Below, piece after piece: positions 23,921 to 31,326 of a stretch of DNA of 34,899 bases; position 1 is the first letter of the stretch, and each line of letters opens with the position of its first letter. Under the pieces are notes generated by a model. The model was given only the letters and a program-made list of their open reading frames with translations. It was not told the DNA's origin and searched no databases. Both the position numbers and the translations under genes were made by a program. Source of the DNA: Alphaproteobacteria bacterium (GTDB lineage Bacteria > Pseudomonadota > Alphaproteobacteria > Micropepsales > Micropepsaceae); the NCBI GenBank assembly GCA_017983635.1, contig JAGOBA010000025.1:1-34899 (forward strand), given 5' to 3'.

Positions 23921-25120
23921 ATGGACATCGAACTGACCAAGGAAGACGAAGCCTTCCGCATCGAGGTTCGTCAATTCATCAATGACAATCTGCCGAAGTC
24001 TCTGTCTGAGATGGACATGATCGGCGCCTCCGCTCCGCGTGACGTCGCCCGTCAGTGGCAAAAGGCGCTGCACACCAAAGGTTGGGTGGCGGTCAACTGG
24101 CCCATGGAATACGGCGGCACGGGTTGGACGCCGACGCAGAAATTCATTTTCAACGAAGAGGCGGCATTGGCGAACGCGCCGCGGCTGTCGCCGTTCGGCC
24201 TGTCGATGGTGGGCCCGGTCATCTACACCTTCGGCAACGAGGCGCAGAAGAAGCGGCATCTTCCCGGCATTCTGTCGGGCGACGTGTGGTGGTGCCAAGG
24301 CTATTCGGAGCCGGGCGCCGGTTCGGACCTGGCAAATCTGAAGACCAAAGCCGTGCGTCAGGGGACGCATTACCTCGTCAACGGTCAGAAGATTTGGACG
24401 TCCTACGCACATGAAGCGGACTGGATTTTCTGCCTGGTGCGCACCAGCGACGCAGGCAAACCGCAAGGAGGCATTTCCTTCCTGCTGATCGACATGAAGA
24501 CGCCCGGCATCAAAGTGCGCCCGATCATTTCGATCGACGGGCTGCATCACCTGAACGAGGTGTTCTTTACCGATGTCAAAGTGCCGGCGGAGAATCTGGT
24601 CGGAGAGGAAAACCAAGGTTGGACTTACGCCAAGTTCTTGCTTGTCAACGAGCGGACAGGAATTGCCGGGGTCCCGGAATCCAAAAAGAAAATTGCCAGC
24701 ATCAAGGCGATGGCACGCAAGGAGCGTTTGGGCGACGGCAACGCGCTTTCCGGCGACCAAGAGTTCCGGCGCAAGCTCGCCGAGATCGAGATTAAGCTCG
24801 CCGGGCTTGAGTATACGAACCTGCGCATCGTCGCGGACGCCGCCGCAGGGCGTCCGCCCGGTCCATCGTCCTCGACGCTCAAGATCGTTGGAACCGAAAT
24901 TCAACAATCGCTCGCCGAACTCGCGGTGGAGATGGTCGCATTCTATGCCATGCCGTTCCAAAAGGAGCAGTTGCTCCAACTGTCGAACGAGGCGCCGGTC
25001 GGCCCCGACTATGCGGTTGCCGTATCGAGCGCGTACAATTTCGGCAGGGCGGCCTCGATCTACGGCGGCTCCAACGAAATCCAGCGCAACGTGATCGCCA
25101 AGGCGGTGCTCGGGCTCTAG
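23921..25120 (+). CDS. Acyl-CoA dehydrogenase (PimC-like)
   Basis: This 399-residue protein shows WCQGYSEPGAGSDLANLKTK (about 126-145), NGQKIWTSYAHEADWIFCLVRT, GLHHLNEVFFTDVKVP (about 207-222) and C-terminal YGGSNEIQRNVIAKAVLGL. It resembles the large subunit of pimeloyl-CoA dehydrogenase and the dehydrogenases acting on bulky acyl-CoA. GGAAGGAGATCGCG precedes the ATG. It is the last gene of the alcohol dehydrogenase unit; the stop codon overlaps the stop of the convergent SDR gene within the four bases CTAG. It lacks the MCAD-type Glu at the C-terminal position, so the base is likely the internal one. Confidence 0.92.
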   Translation: MDIELTKEDEAFRIEVRQFINDNLPKSLSEMDMIGASAPRDVARQWQKALHTKGWVAVNWPMEYGGTGWTPTQKFIFNEEAALANAPRLSPFGLSMVGPVIYTFGNEAQKKRHLPGILSGDVWWCQGYSEPGAGSDLANLKTKAVRQGTHYLVNGQKIWTSYAHEADWIFCLVRTSDAGKPQGGISFLLIDMKTPGIKVRPIISIDGLHHLNEVFFTDVKVPAENLVGEENQGWTYAKFLLVNERTGIAGVPESKKKIASIKAMARKERLGDGNALSGDQEFRRKLAEIEIKLAGLEYTNLRIVADAAAGRPPGPSSSTLKIVGTEIQQSLAELAVEMVAFYAMPFQKEQLLQLSNEAPVGPDYAVAVSSAYNFGRAASIYGGSNEIQRNVIAKAVLGL

Positions 25121-26016
25121 GCGAAAAGTTTGTCGGGTTCGCGCGCCTTGGCCAGAAGGCCCCGAACGATGGTGCCGAGTTCGTTCGGATCGAAGCGGCG
25201 CTTGGGATCTATGGCGGGCCCGCGATGCCACCGTTCGAAGACCGTCAACCGGCCGCTTGTCGACTCGAACACTTGGCCGGTCACGTCCTTCGCCTCGTTG
25301 CTTCCCAGCCAAACGACGATAGGCGCGATGTTGGCCGGGTCGCGCGGGTTCCACTGGCCCGCCGGTACGTCGGCGCCGAAACCCAAATCTTCCGTCATCC
25401 GCGTCAACGCACCGGGGGAAATCGCGTTCACGGTAATGCCATAGCGCGCAAGCTCCAGCGCCGCGGTAACCGTGAACGCGGCTATGCCGGCCTTGGCGGC
25501 GCCGTAGTTCGCCTGTCCCTGGTTGCCAAGCAGGCCCGAAATGGACGTCGTGTTGATAACGCGCGCATCGGCGGGATTGCCGTTCTTTGCCCGCTCCTTC
25601 CAATAGCTTGCGGCGTGGCGCGTGGGGCAGAAGGTGCCGCGCAGGTGGACTTTGATGACCGCATCCCATTCGTCGATGCTCATGTTGGTCAGCATTCGGT
25701 CGCGCAGAATGCCCGCATTGTTGACCAAGACATCGAGCGCGCCGAAGGCCGAGATCGCCTGATCGATCATCCGCTTGGCGCCGTCCCAGTCCGACACGTC
25801 GTCGCCGTTGGCGACCGCTTGCCCGCCCATGGCCCTGATTTCGCTCGCGACCTCTTCGGCGGGTTTGCTGGAGCGGCCTTCTCCGTCGCGTGCGCCGCCC
25901 AGATCGTTGACCACCACCTTGGCGCCTTGGCGCGCGAATTCCAGGCAATGTTCGCGCCCGATACCCCTGGCGCCGCCTGTCACGACAACGATGCGGCCTT
26001 CGCACAATTTTGACAT
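25117..26016 (-). CDS. SDR oxidoreductase, HSD17B4 (multifunctional enzyme 2) type
   Basis: This 299-residue short-chain dehydrogenase has the coenzyme motif VVVTGGARGIGREHCLEFAR (about 8-27), the HSD17B4-type VVVNDLGGARDGEG (about 33-46), NNAG (about 89-92) and the catalytic Ser-Tyr-Lys in NTTSISGLLGNQGQANYGAAKAG. HSD17B4-type members oxidise (3R)-hydroxyacyl-CoA with NAD+, fitting the hydratase-2-type MaoC protein at 16040. Start set at the ATG 6 bp after GAGGAGG. It lies 20 bp after the acyl-CoA synthetase in the same unit. Its stop codon shares CTAG with the stop of the convergent acyl-CoA dehydrogenase gene. Confidence 0.92.
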   Translation of the reverse strand: MSKLCEGRIVVVTGGARGIGREHCLEFARQGAKVVVNDLGGARDGEGRSSKPAEEVASEIRAMGGQAVANGDDVSDWDGAKRMIDQAISAFGALDVLVNNAGILRDRMLTNMSIDEWDAVIKVHLRGTFCPTRHAASYWKERAKNGNPADARVINTTSISGLLGNQGQANYGAAKAGIAAFTVTAALELARYGITVNAISPGALTRMTEDLGFGADVPAGQWNPRDPANIAPIVVWLGSNEAKDVTGQVFESTSGRLTVFERWHRGPAIDPKRRFDPNELGTIVRGLLAKAREPDKLFA

Positions 26017-26036
26017 GAAGTCCTCCTCGATCTCGA

Positions 26037-27602
26037 CTAAATCTTTTTCTCGCCGATCCAATACCTGTCGCGCACGGTTCGACGCACGATCTTACCCGTG
26101 GTCAGGCGCGGCAGATCGGCGGTGAAGTCGACCGAACGCGGACGCTTGAAGGCCGCCAAGCGGGCGGCGGCGAAGTCGAGAATATCCTTCGCCAGCGCAT
26201 CGCTCGGCCGATAGGCGTCATTGAGTTGAACGACTGCTTTGACTTCTTCGCCCCAGTCCTTGCTTGGAACGCCGACCACGGCTACGTCCCTGACCGCCGG
26301 GTGTTTCAAAATTTCCTGATCGATTTCCGCGGGATAAATGTTCACCCCGCCGGAGATGATCACCTCGGCGCTTCGGCCGGTCAGGAACAGGAAGCCGTCA
26401 GGGTCCACGTAACCCAGATCGCCCATGGTGTAGAAATCGCCGCGATAGGCGCTCGCGGTTTTGTCCGGCGACATGAAGTATTCGAAGCGGCCGATTTCCG
26501 GCGCCTTGAAATACACGGTACCGATTTCGCCCGGCGGCAGCTCGCTCGCGTTCTCGTCCTGAATTTGCAAAACGACGCCCGTCGGCGGCTTGCCTACAGT
26601 GCCGGGTTTTCTCAGCCACTCGTCCGGGGCGACGAAGACGCCGCCGCCTTCCGTCGCTCCGTAGTACTCGAAGACGACGGGTCCCAGCCACTCAATCGTT
26701 TCTTGCTTGACATGGACCGGGCAGGGCGCCGCGCCGTGAAGAATCCACCTCAACGTCGATAGATCGTACTTCGCCCTGACGTCCTGCGGCAGCAACAGGA
26801 TACGGTGGAGCATGGTCGGCACGACATGAGTGTGCGTGACGCGATGTTTGTCGACCAAACGCAGCGTTTCCTCAGCATCCCATTTGTCCATCAAGATAAC
26901 GCCGACGCCGTTGGCGAGCGGCAGCGAAAGATTCAGCGACAGCGGGGCCGCGTGATAGAGCGGTCCGGTCACCACCGCCACATCGGAGGCGCCGTTGAAC
27001 TTCGCGGTCTCGACCATTTTTGCAAATAGTGACGATGCAACCGGCGCGCTGCCACGGAAGACGCCCTTCGGATGCCCGGTGGTGCCGGATGTATAGAGCA
27101 TCTGGCCGCCCAAGATCGGGTCATCGATATCTTGCCCGGACTCTCGCCCGACAAGAACATCGTAGGGCGCGAAGCCTTCGATCGGTCCGCCGACGGCGAG
27201 CTTCGTCCTGAGCTTCGCCGACTGCGAAGCCGCGAGCAGCGCCGATGAAGCGAACCGCGCTTCGGCGATAAACGCCACGGCTTCGCAATTGTTCACGACA
27301 TATGCGACTTCCGGGGGAGTCAGGTGCCAGTTGACGGGCGTCAGGCGAAAGCCGGCGCGCTGGCATGCCGACACCGTTTCGACGAATTCCGGACGGTTGG
27401 AACAGAGAAGCGCCACGCCGTCGCCGGCGCGCACGCCCGCGCCGCGCAGCGCGCGCACGAGACGATTGGCCTGCGCGTTGAGTTCGGAAAAGCTGCGCTC
27501 TCCTCTTTCAGATGAAACGGCGCGGCGATCCGGCGCCTGCTGCGCGTGCCAAGCGAGCACCATCCCCCTGGAGGCCGCTTCCTCGAATGACATTTCTTGC
27601 AT
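26037..27602 (-). CDS. AMP-dependent acyl-CoA synthetase
   Basis: This 521-residue ANL ligase would activate a carboxylic acid with ATP and CoA. It shows YTSGTTGHPKG (about 170-180), EYYGATEGGG, the hinge YTMGDLGYVDPDGFLFLTGRS, SGGVNIYPAEIDQ, and a lysine (LTTGKIVRR) at the catalytic position near the C-terminus. It is divergent in sequence from the synthetase at 461-2071, so two different acids or chain lengths may be activated. The start at 27602 matches the usual N-terminus; an ATG at 27668 would add 22 residues and lies 3 bp after GGGAG. An AT-rich element upstream (27687-27703) could be its promoter. Confidence 0.92.
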   Translation of the reverse strand: MQEMSFEEAASRGMVLAWHAQQAPDRRAVSSERGERSFSELNAQANRLVRALRGAGVRAGDGVALLCSNRPEFVETVSACQRAGFRLTPVNWHLTPPEVAYVVNNCEAVAFIAEARFASSALLAASQSAKLRTKLAVGGPIEGFAPYDVLVGRESGQDIDDPILGGQMLYTSGTTGHPKGVFRGSAPVASSLFAKMVETAKFNGASDVAVVTGPLYHAAPLSLNLSLPLANGVGVILMDKWDAEETLRLVDKHRVTHTHVVPTMLHRILLLPQDVRAKYDLSTLRWILHGAAPCPVHVKQETIEWLGPVVFEYYGATEGGGVFVAPDEWLRKPGTVGKPPTGVVLQIQDENASELPPGEIGTVYFKAPEIGRFEYFMSPDKTASAYRGDFYTMGDLGYVDPDGFLFLTGRSAEVIISGGVNIYPAEIDQEILKHPAVRDVAVVGVPSKDWGEEVKAVVQLNDAYRPSDALAKDILDFAAARLAAFKRPRSVDFTADLPRLTTGKIVRRTVRDRYWIGEKKI

Positions 27603-27686
27603 GTCCGGCGTGTCTTCCCTTTGGTGCTTGAACGGCTCCCGTCTTCGCGAGATTGCGGCAACGAACATGCACTCCCGTCGACGCAA

Positions 27687-27703
27687 CCCTTATAATGGAT
27701 TTC
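27687..27703 (-). promoter_or_regulatory. AT-rich conserved element upstream of the second acyl-CoA synthetase (site C)
   Basis: Toward the gene it reads GAAATCCATTATAAGGG. The core CCATTATAAG is identical to that at 3900-3926. It lies 85 bp before the preferred start codon and 19 bp before the alternative one at 27668, in the 127-bp gap after the CoA-transferase gene. TATAAG is a possible -10; a TTTCGA 16 bp upstream is a poor -35. Confidence 0.42.
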
Positions 27704-27729
27704 TCCGAGATCGAAAAGAGGCCGTGAGA

Positions 27730-28938
27730 TCAGATGACGCCATCGGCCTTTAGTGCATCGATCTCGTTGTTGCTCAGGCCCAGCACGCCGCCATAGACTT
27801 CCCGATTATGCTCGCCCAGCCTCGGGTTGGGCGCGCTCGTCATCTGCGGCGTGCCGTGGTAGCGGATGGGGCTGTTGGGCACGACGACGCGCCCGAGGTT
27901 GTAGTGATCGATCCATTGCAGCATGCCGCGCTCGTGCATGTGTTCGTTGTTCATCACCTCGATCAGATCCCTCACCGGCGCGGTGGGCACGCGATACTTG
28001 CTGGATCTGCCGAAGATCTCGGCGCGCGTAAGGCCCTTCGACCACGCCCCGACAACGGCGTCGGTTTCGTCCATGTGGCGGACACGGGCTGCGTTGTCGG
28101 CAAAGCGCGGATCGTTTCTCAGTTCGCCGCGGCCCATCGCCGCCAGCAGGTTCGTCCAGTGCGCTTCGACCAGGCAGATAATGGCGACGTGGCCGTCCTT
28201 GCACGGATAGACATTGTAAGGAGAAATCGCGAGCCCGCCGTGCCGGTTGCCGGTGCGCGGCGGCGGCTTGTCCGACTGGCTCTGCACCATGCCGAGATTG
28301 GAGGCGAGCGAGGGGTAGAGCGCTTCCATCATCGCCACCTCGACGAGGCGGCCGCGGCCGGTGCGCTCGCGCTCGAACAAAGCTGTGACGATGGCGCCGT
28401 AGAGATGGGCGCCGGAAATGAAGTCGGCGATGGCGGGGCCCGCTTTGACCGGCGGACCATCGGGAAGACCGGTGATGCTCATGATCCCGGACGCCGCCTG
28501 GACGGTCAGATCCATCGCCAGATTGTCGCTCTCGGGTCCGCTGAGTCCATAACCGGTGGCGGAGGCGTAGACTAAGCGAGGGTTTATCGCTTGCAGCACC
28601 TCGGCGCCGACGCCGAGGCGATCCATGACGCCGGGCGCGTAATTCTCGAGAATGACGTCGCTGCGGCGCACCAGATCCTTCAGTAGCTTCGCGCCGCGCG
28701 GGGATTTGAGGTTGAGCGTGACCGCGCGCTTGTTCGAATTGAGCATGGCCATGGGCAGCGAGGCGCTGCCGCCAACGGCTTCGCGCAGGCGCAGCGGCTC
28801 TCCGGTCGGCGGTTCGACCTTGATGACGTCGGCGCCTGCTTTCGCCATCAGCCAGGCGGCGTAGGGGCCCTGATAAACTTGGCCCAGATCGACGACCTTG
28901 ATGCCTTGCAACGGTCCGGGCTGGGCGTCGATGGTCAT
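27730..28938 (-). CDS. CaiB/BaiF-family (family III) CoA-transferase
   Basis: This 402-residue protein would move CoA between two acids, activating a pathway acid without ATP. It starts GIKVVDLGQVYQGPYAAWLMAKAGADVIKVEPP (about 12-44), the family N-terminus, and has Asp143 in NLAMDLTVQAASG at the position of the catalytic aspartate of formyl-CoA transferase. The C-terminal half (NNEHMHERGM, MTSAPNPRLGEHN) is also typical. Preferred start is the ATG 14 bp after the preceding gene; a longer extension would run into the acyl-CoA dehydrogenase gene. It is the fourth gene of the leftward unit beginning at the hydratase near 31237. Confidence 0.93.
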   Translation of the reverse strand: MTIDAQPGPLQGIKVVDLGQVYQGPYAAWLMAKAGADVIKVEPPTGEPLRLREAVGGSASLPMAMLNSNKRAVTLNLKSPRGAKLLKDLVRRSDVILENYAPGVMDRLGVGAEVLQAINPRLVYASATGYGLSGPESDNLAMDLTVQAASGIMSITGLPDGPPVKAGPAIADFISGAHLYGAIVTALFERERTGRGRLVEVAMMEALYPSLASNLGMVQSQSDKPPPRTGNRHGGLAISPYNVYPCKDGHVAIICLVEAHWTNLLAAMGRGELRNDPRFADNAARVRHMDETDAVVGAWSKGLTRAEIFGRSSKYRVPTAPVRDLIEVMNNEHMHERGMLQWIDHYNLGRVVVPNSPIRYHGTPQMTSAPNPRLGEHNREVYGGVLGLSNNEIDALKADGVI

Positions 28939-28952
28939 GGGGGCGCGCGCCT

Positions 28953-30116
28953 TCAGAGAGACATGTCGAACAGGTCGCGCGCCATGACTAGGCGCTGGAC
29001 CTCGCTCGGGCCTTCGCCGATGCGGCGGATGCGCATCTCGCGGTACCAACGCTCGAACGGCAAGTCCTTGGTCATGCCGTAGCCGCCGTAGATTTGCATG
29101 GCGCGGTCAACGACGCGGCTGGCGCCTTCGGTGGCGAGCAGTTTGGCCATCGCGGCTTCGGTGCGGAAGGGTTCGCCGCGCTTGGCCTTGCAAGCAGCGT
29201 CGAGCATCGCCCAGCGCGACGTGCGGATATCGATCTCGTTGTCCACCACCATCCATTGGATCGCCTGGCGCGTGGCAAGCGGGGCGCCAAAGGTTTGGCG
29301 CAGCTTGGCGTATTCGATGCACATGGCTTGCGCCTTGACGGCGACGCCGATGCAGCCGGCGGCATACGGAATGCGCTGGCGGCTCAAGCGGTCGTTGGCG
29401 ATGGCGAAGCCATTGTTGACCTCGCCAAGCAGATTGGCGTCCGGTACGCGCATGTTCTCGAACTGAAGCTCGGTGGCGTAATACGCCGAGCGTAGCGTGT
29501 GGACGACGCGGCGCACGTGGAACCCCGGCGTGTCGGTGTCGACGATGAAGCAGGTGATGCCGCGGCGGCCCTTGCCCGGATCGGTGCGCGCGAAGACGAT
29601 GCCGAAATCGGCCTTGTCGGCGCCGGAGATGAAAATCTTGGAGCCGTTGATGATCCAGTGGTCGCCGTCCTTGACGGCCTTGGTTTGGATCGCGCGGCCA
29701 GGGTCGGAGCCGCCGGAGGGTTCGGTCAGGCCGAAGAAGCCGTGCTTCTCGCCCTTCAGCGTCGGATGGAGGTAACGCTTCTTCTGGTCTTCGTTGGCCT
29801 CGTAGAGTTGGGCGAGGCCCGCGCCGCCGAATGTTCCGTAGGCGGGACAATAAAGACCGCCGCGATGCTGCGAAATCTCCATCGCGATCAGCGTCATCGT
29901 CACGATGTCGATGTCCGGGCCGCCGAACTCGGGAGGAATGCCCAGACCGTAAAGGCCCATGTCCTTGACCTTGCGCACCAAGCGGTCGAAGTCGGCGGGA
30001 TCGAGTTGACTAGCGTCGGGGTCGAGCTTGTCCTCGAGGGGGGCAATTTCCTCGCGCACGAAGCGGCGCACCTGTTCGACGATGAGGCGTTGTTCCTCGG
30101 TCGGTTCGAAGTCCAT
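28953..30116 (-). CDS. Acyl-CoA dehydrogenase (MCAD-like)
   Basis: This 387-residue enzyme has the complete family pattern: GFFGLTEPSGGSDPGRAIQTKA (about 127-148), INGSKIFISGADKADFGIVFA, RQTFGAPLATRQAIQW (about 276-291), IYGGYGMTKDLPFERWYREMR and a terminal RIGEGPSEVQRLVMARDL whose Glu (GEGP) matches the MCAD catalytic base. It is therefore the most standard dehydrogenase of the four in the window. The ATG is 4 bp after AAGGAG. The gene sits 19 bp after the small unrecognised gene and 14 bp before the CoA-transferase start. Confidence 0.94.
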   Translation of the reverse strand: MDFEPTEEQRLIVEQVRRFVREEIAPLEDKLDPDASQLDPADFDRLVRKVKDMGLYGLGIPPEFGGPDIDIVTMTLIAMEISQHRGGLYCPAYGTFGGAGLAQLYEANEDQKKRYLHPTLKGEKHGFFGLTEPSGGSDPGRAIQTKAVKDGDHWIINGSKIFISGADKADFGIVFARTDPGKGRRGITCFIVDTDTPGFHVRRVVHTLRSAYYATELQFENMRVPDANLLGEVNNGFAIANDRLSRQRIPYAAGCIGVAVKAQAMCIEYAKLRQTFGAPLATRQAIQWMVVDNEIDIRTSRWAMLDAACKAKRGEPFRTEAAMAKLLATEGASRVVDRAMQIYGGYGMTKDLPFERWYREMRIRRIGEGPSEVQRLVMARDLFDMSL

Positions 30117-30135
30117 GTCGCTCCTTCCCTGCGGC

Positions 30136-30474
30136 TCAACCGATGCTAAGCCGGCCCAGTTTTCGTTTCGTCTCGGCTTCGTTGCCGACGGGCAAGCTGC
30201 CGTGGTCGGCAATGTGGATCATCAAGAGTTCTTCGTAGCGGCTCAGGTATTGGTGATTGATCTCGAGGCGGAATTTTACGCGGGTTGCGCCGTGCTCCTT
30301 CAGCGCCTTGGCCAGTTCGCCGCGCAGACCGAACAGCGAGCGCCCGCCGGCATAGCCGATACGCAGAATTTGTCCGCCTTCGCCGGCAAGCTGATAGACG
30401 CCCAGTTCCCCGCTCAACGCCGCGACGGCGTCTGGCGTCAAGTCGGTCCAGGCTTTCTCCAATCGAATGGACAT
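30136..30474 (-). CDS. Small unrecognised protein with a GIY-YIG-like segment
   Basis: This 112-residue protein is not assigned to a family. Residues 21-45 (GVYQLAGEGGQILRIGYAGGRS followed by LFGLRGEL) resemble the first strands of a GIY-YIG fold (G-V-Y ... R-I-G-Y-A), with an arginine afterwards, though the usual GIY-YIG catalytic glutamate is not clear and nuclease activity is not implied. The rest is charged and helix-rich. It has a good Shine-Dalgarno (AGGAAAATC before the ATG) and lies 7 bp after the enoyl-CoA hydratase and 19 bp before an acyl-CoA dehydrogenase, so it is a genuine part of that unit. Its role in acyl-CoA breakdown is unknown. Confidence 0.75.
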   Translation of the reverse strand: MSIRLEKAWTDLTPDAVAALSGELGVYQLAGEGGQILRIGYAGGRSLFGLRGELAKALKEHGATRVKFRLEINHQYLSRYEELLMIHIADHGSLPVGNEAETKRKLGRLSIG

Positions 30475-30481
30475 GATTTTC

Positions 30482-31237
30482 CTATCGGCCCGTGAACCGC
30501 GCCGGGCGCTTTTCCAGCAGAGCGGCGATGCCTTCGCGCGCGTCGCCGCTTTCGCTCGCCGCGCGTACCAGCGCATCGACATCGGCGTGAGGGAGGGCGT
30601 CGCGAAAGGTCATGGCGCGCACCAGGAGGGCTTTCATCGCGCGCAGCGACAGCGGCGCGTTGGCGGCCAGGCGGCCGATGATCCGTTGCGCCGCGGCCTC
30701 GAGCTTTTCGGGCGGGGCCACGCGTGCGATCAAGCCCAGATCGTGCATGCGGGCGGCGGTCAGCAAATCGCCCAGCAACAGTATTTCCCGCGCGCCGACG
30801 GGCCCCGCGATTTCCACGATCTTCTTGGCCAAGAACCAGGTGGGGGCAAGGCCGATCTTGGCCAGCGACATGCCGAAGCGCGCGGTTTCGGCGGCGACGA
30901 CGAAATCGCAATGCAAGGCGAGCTCGTTGCCGCCGGCGATGGCGTCGCCTTGGACGACGGCCACGACCGGCAAGGGATAATTCTCAAGCGCGTGCAGCAT
31001 CGTCTCGATCGAGGCCGCACCCACGGTGCCTGCGCCACGCACGCGCAGGTCGAGACCCGAACAGAAGACGGTGCCGTCGGCGCGGACGACGGTTAACCGC
31101 TCGTCCTTATCCGGCGTCCGGCGAAAGGTTGCCGTTAGGGCATCGAGCATGTCCGCGTCGAGTGCGTTGCGTTTGTCGGCGCGCGCCAGCGTCACCGTTC
31201 TGACGCCATCCGCACTTGCCACCCGAATTTTTTCCAA
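30482..31237 (-). CDS. Enoyl-CoA hydratase/isomerase family protein
   Basis: This crotonase-fold enzyme of about 251 residues has TVFCSGLDLRVRG for the oxyanion hole, QGDAIAGGNELALHCDF (Glu in GGNEL), then SLAKIGLAPTWFLAKKIVE, and ends LEKRPARFTGR. Start proposed at TTG (MLEKIRVASADGV), with AAGGA placed 8 bp upstream; a longer in-frame version to 31285 adds 16 basic residues that do not resemble the family. It is the first gene of the leftward unit, divergent from the thiolase-like gene 89 bp away. The substrate is unknown; isomerase or hydratase action are both possible. Confidence 0.88.
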   Translation of the reverse strand: MEKIRVASADGVRTVTLARADKRNALDADMLDALTATFRRTPDKDERLTVVRADGTVFCSGLDLRVRGAGTVGAASIETMLHALENYPLPVVAVVQGDAIAGGNELALHCDFVVAAETARFGMSLAKIGLAPTWFLAKKIVEIAGPVGAREILLLGDLLTAARMHDLGLIARVAPPEKLEAAAQRIIGRLAANAPLSLRAMKALLVRAMTFRDALPHADVDALVRAASESGDAREGIAALLEKRPARFTGR

Positions 31238-31304
31238 ATTACTTTTCCTTCGACCAAGAAATCGCCGTCTAGACGCCTTGCCCAAACTGCTTTAATGCGG
31301 TTGG

Positions 31305-31326
31305 AAATGATGATAAGGAATTTCGG
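31305..31326 (+). promoter_or_regulatory. AT-rich conserved element immediately before the thiolase-like gene (site E)
   Basis: It reads AAATGATGATAAGGAATTTC and ends next to the start codon, sharing ATGATAAGGA with site D (2140-2165) and ATAAGGAAT with site A (362-385). Its AAGGA is spaced as a Shine-Dalgarno, so the resemblance may partly come from that function. If it is an operator, a bound protein would block translation-initiation DNA and the divergent 89-bp region to the hydratase gene. Confidence 0.35.

Noticed and set aside
23798..26005. Very long open frame (735 codons) on the minus strand, mostly antisense to the acyl-CoA dehydrogenase genes
   Set aside because: Its translation is arginine/glycine-rich with no family motif; it is a by-product of G+C-rich codon bias in the true gene on the other strand.
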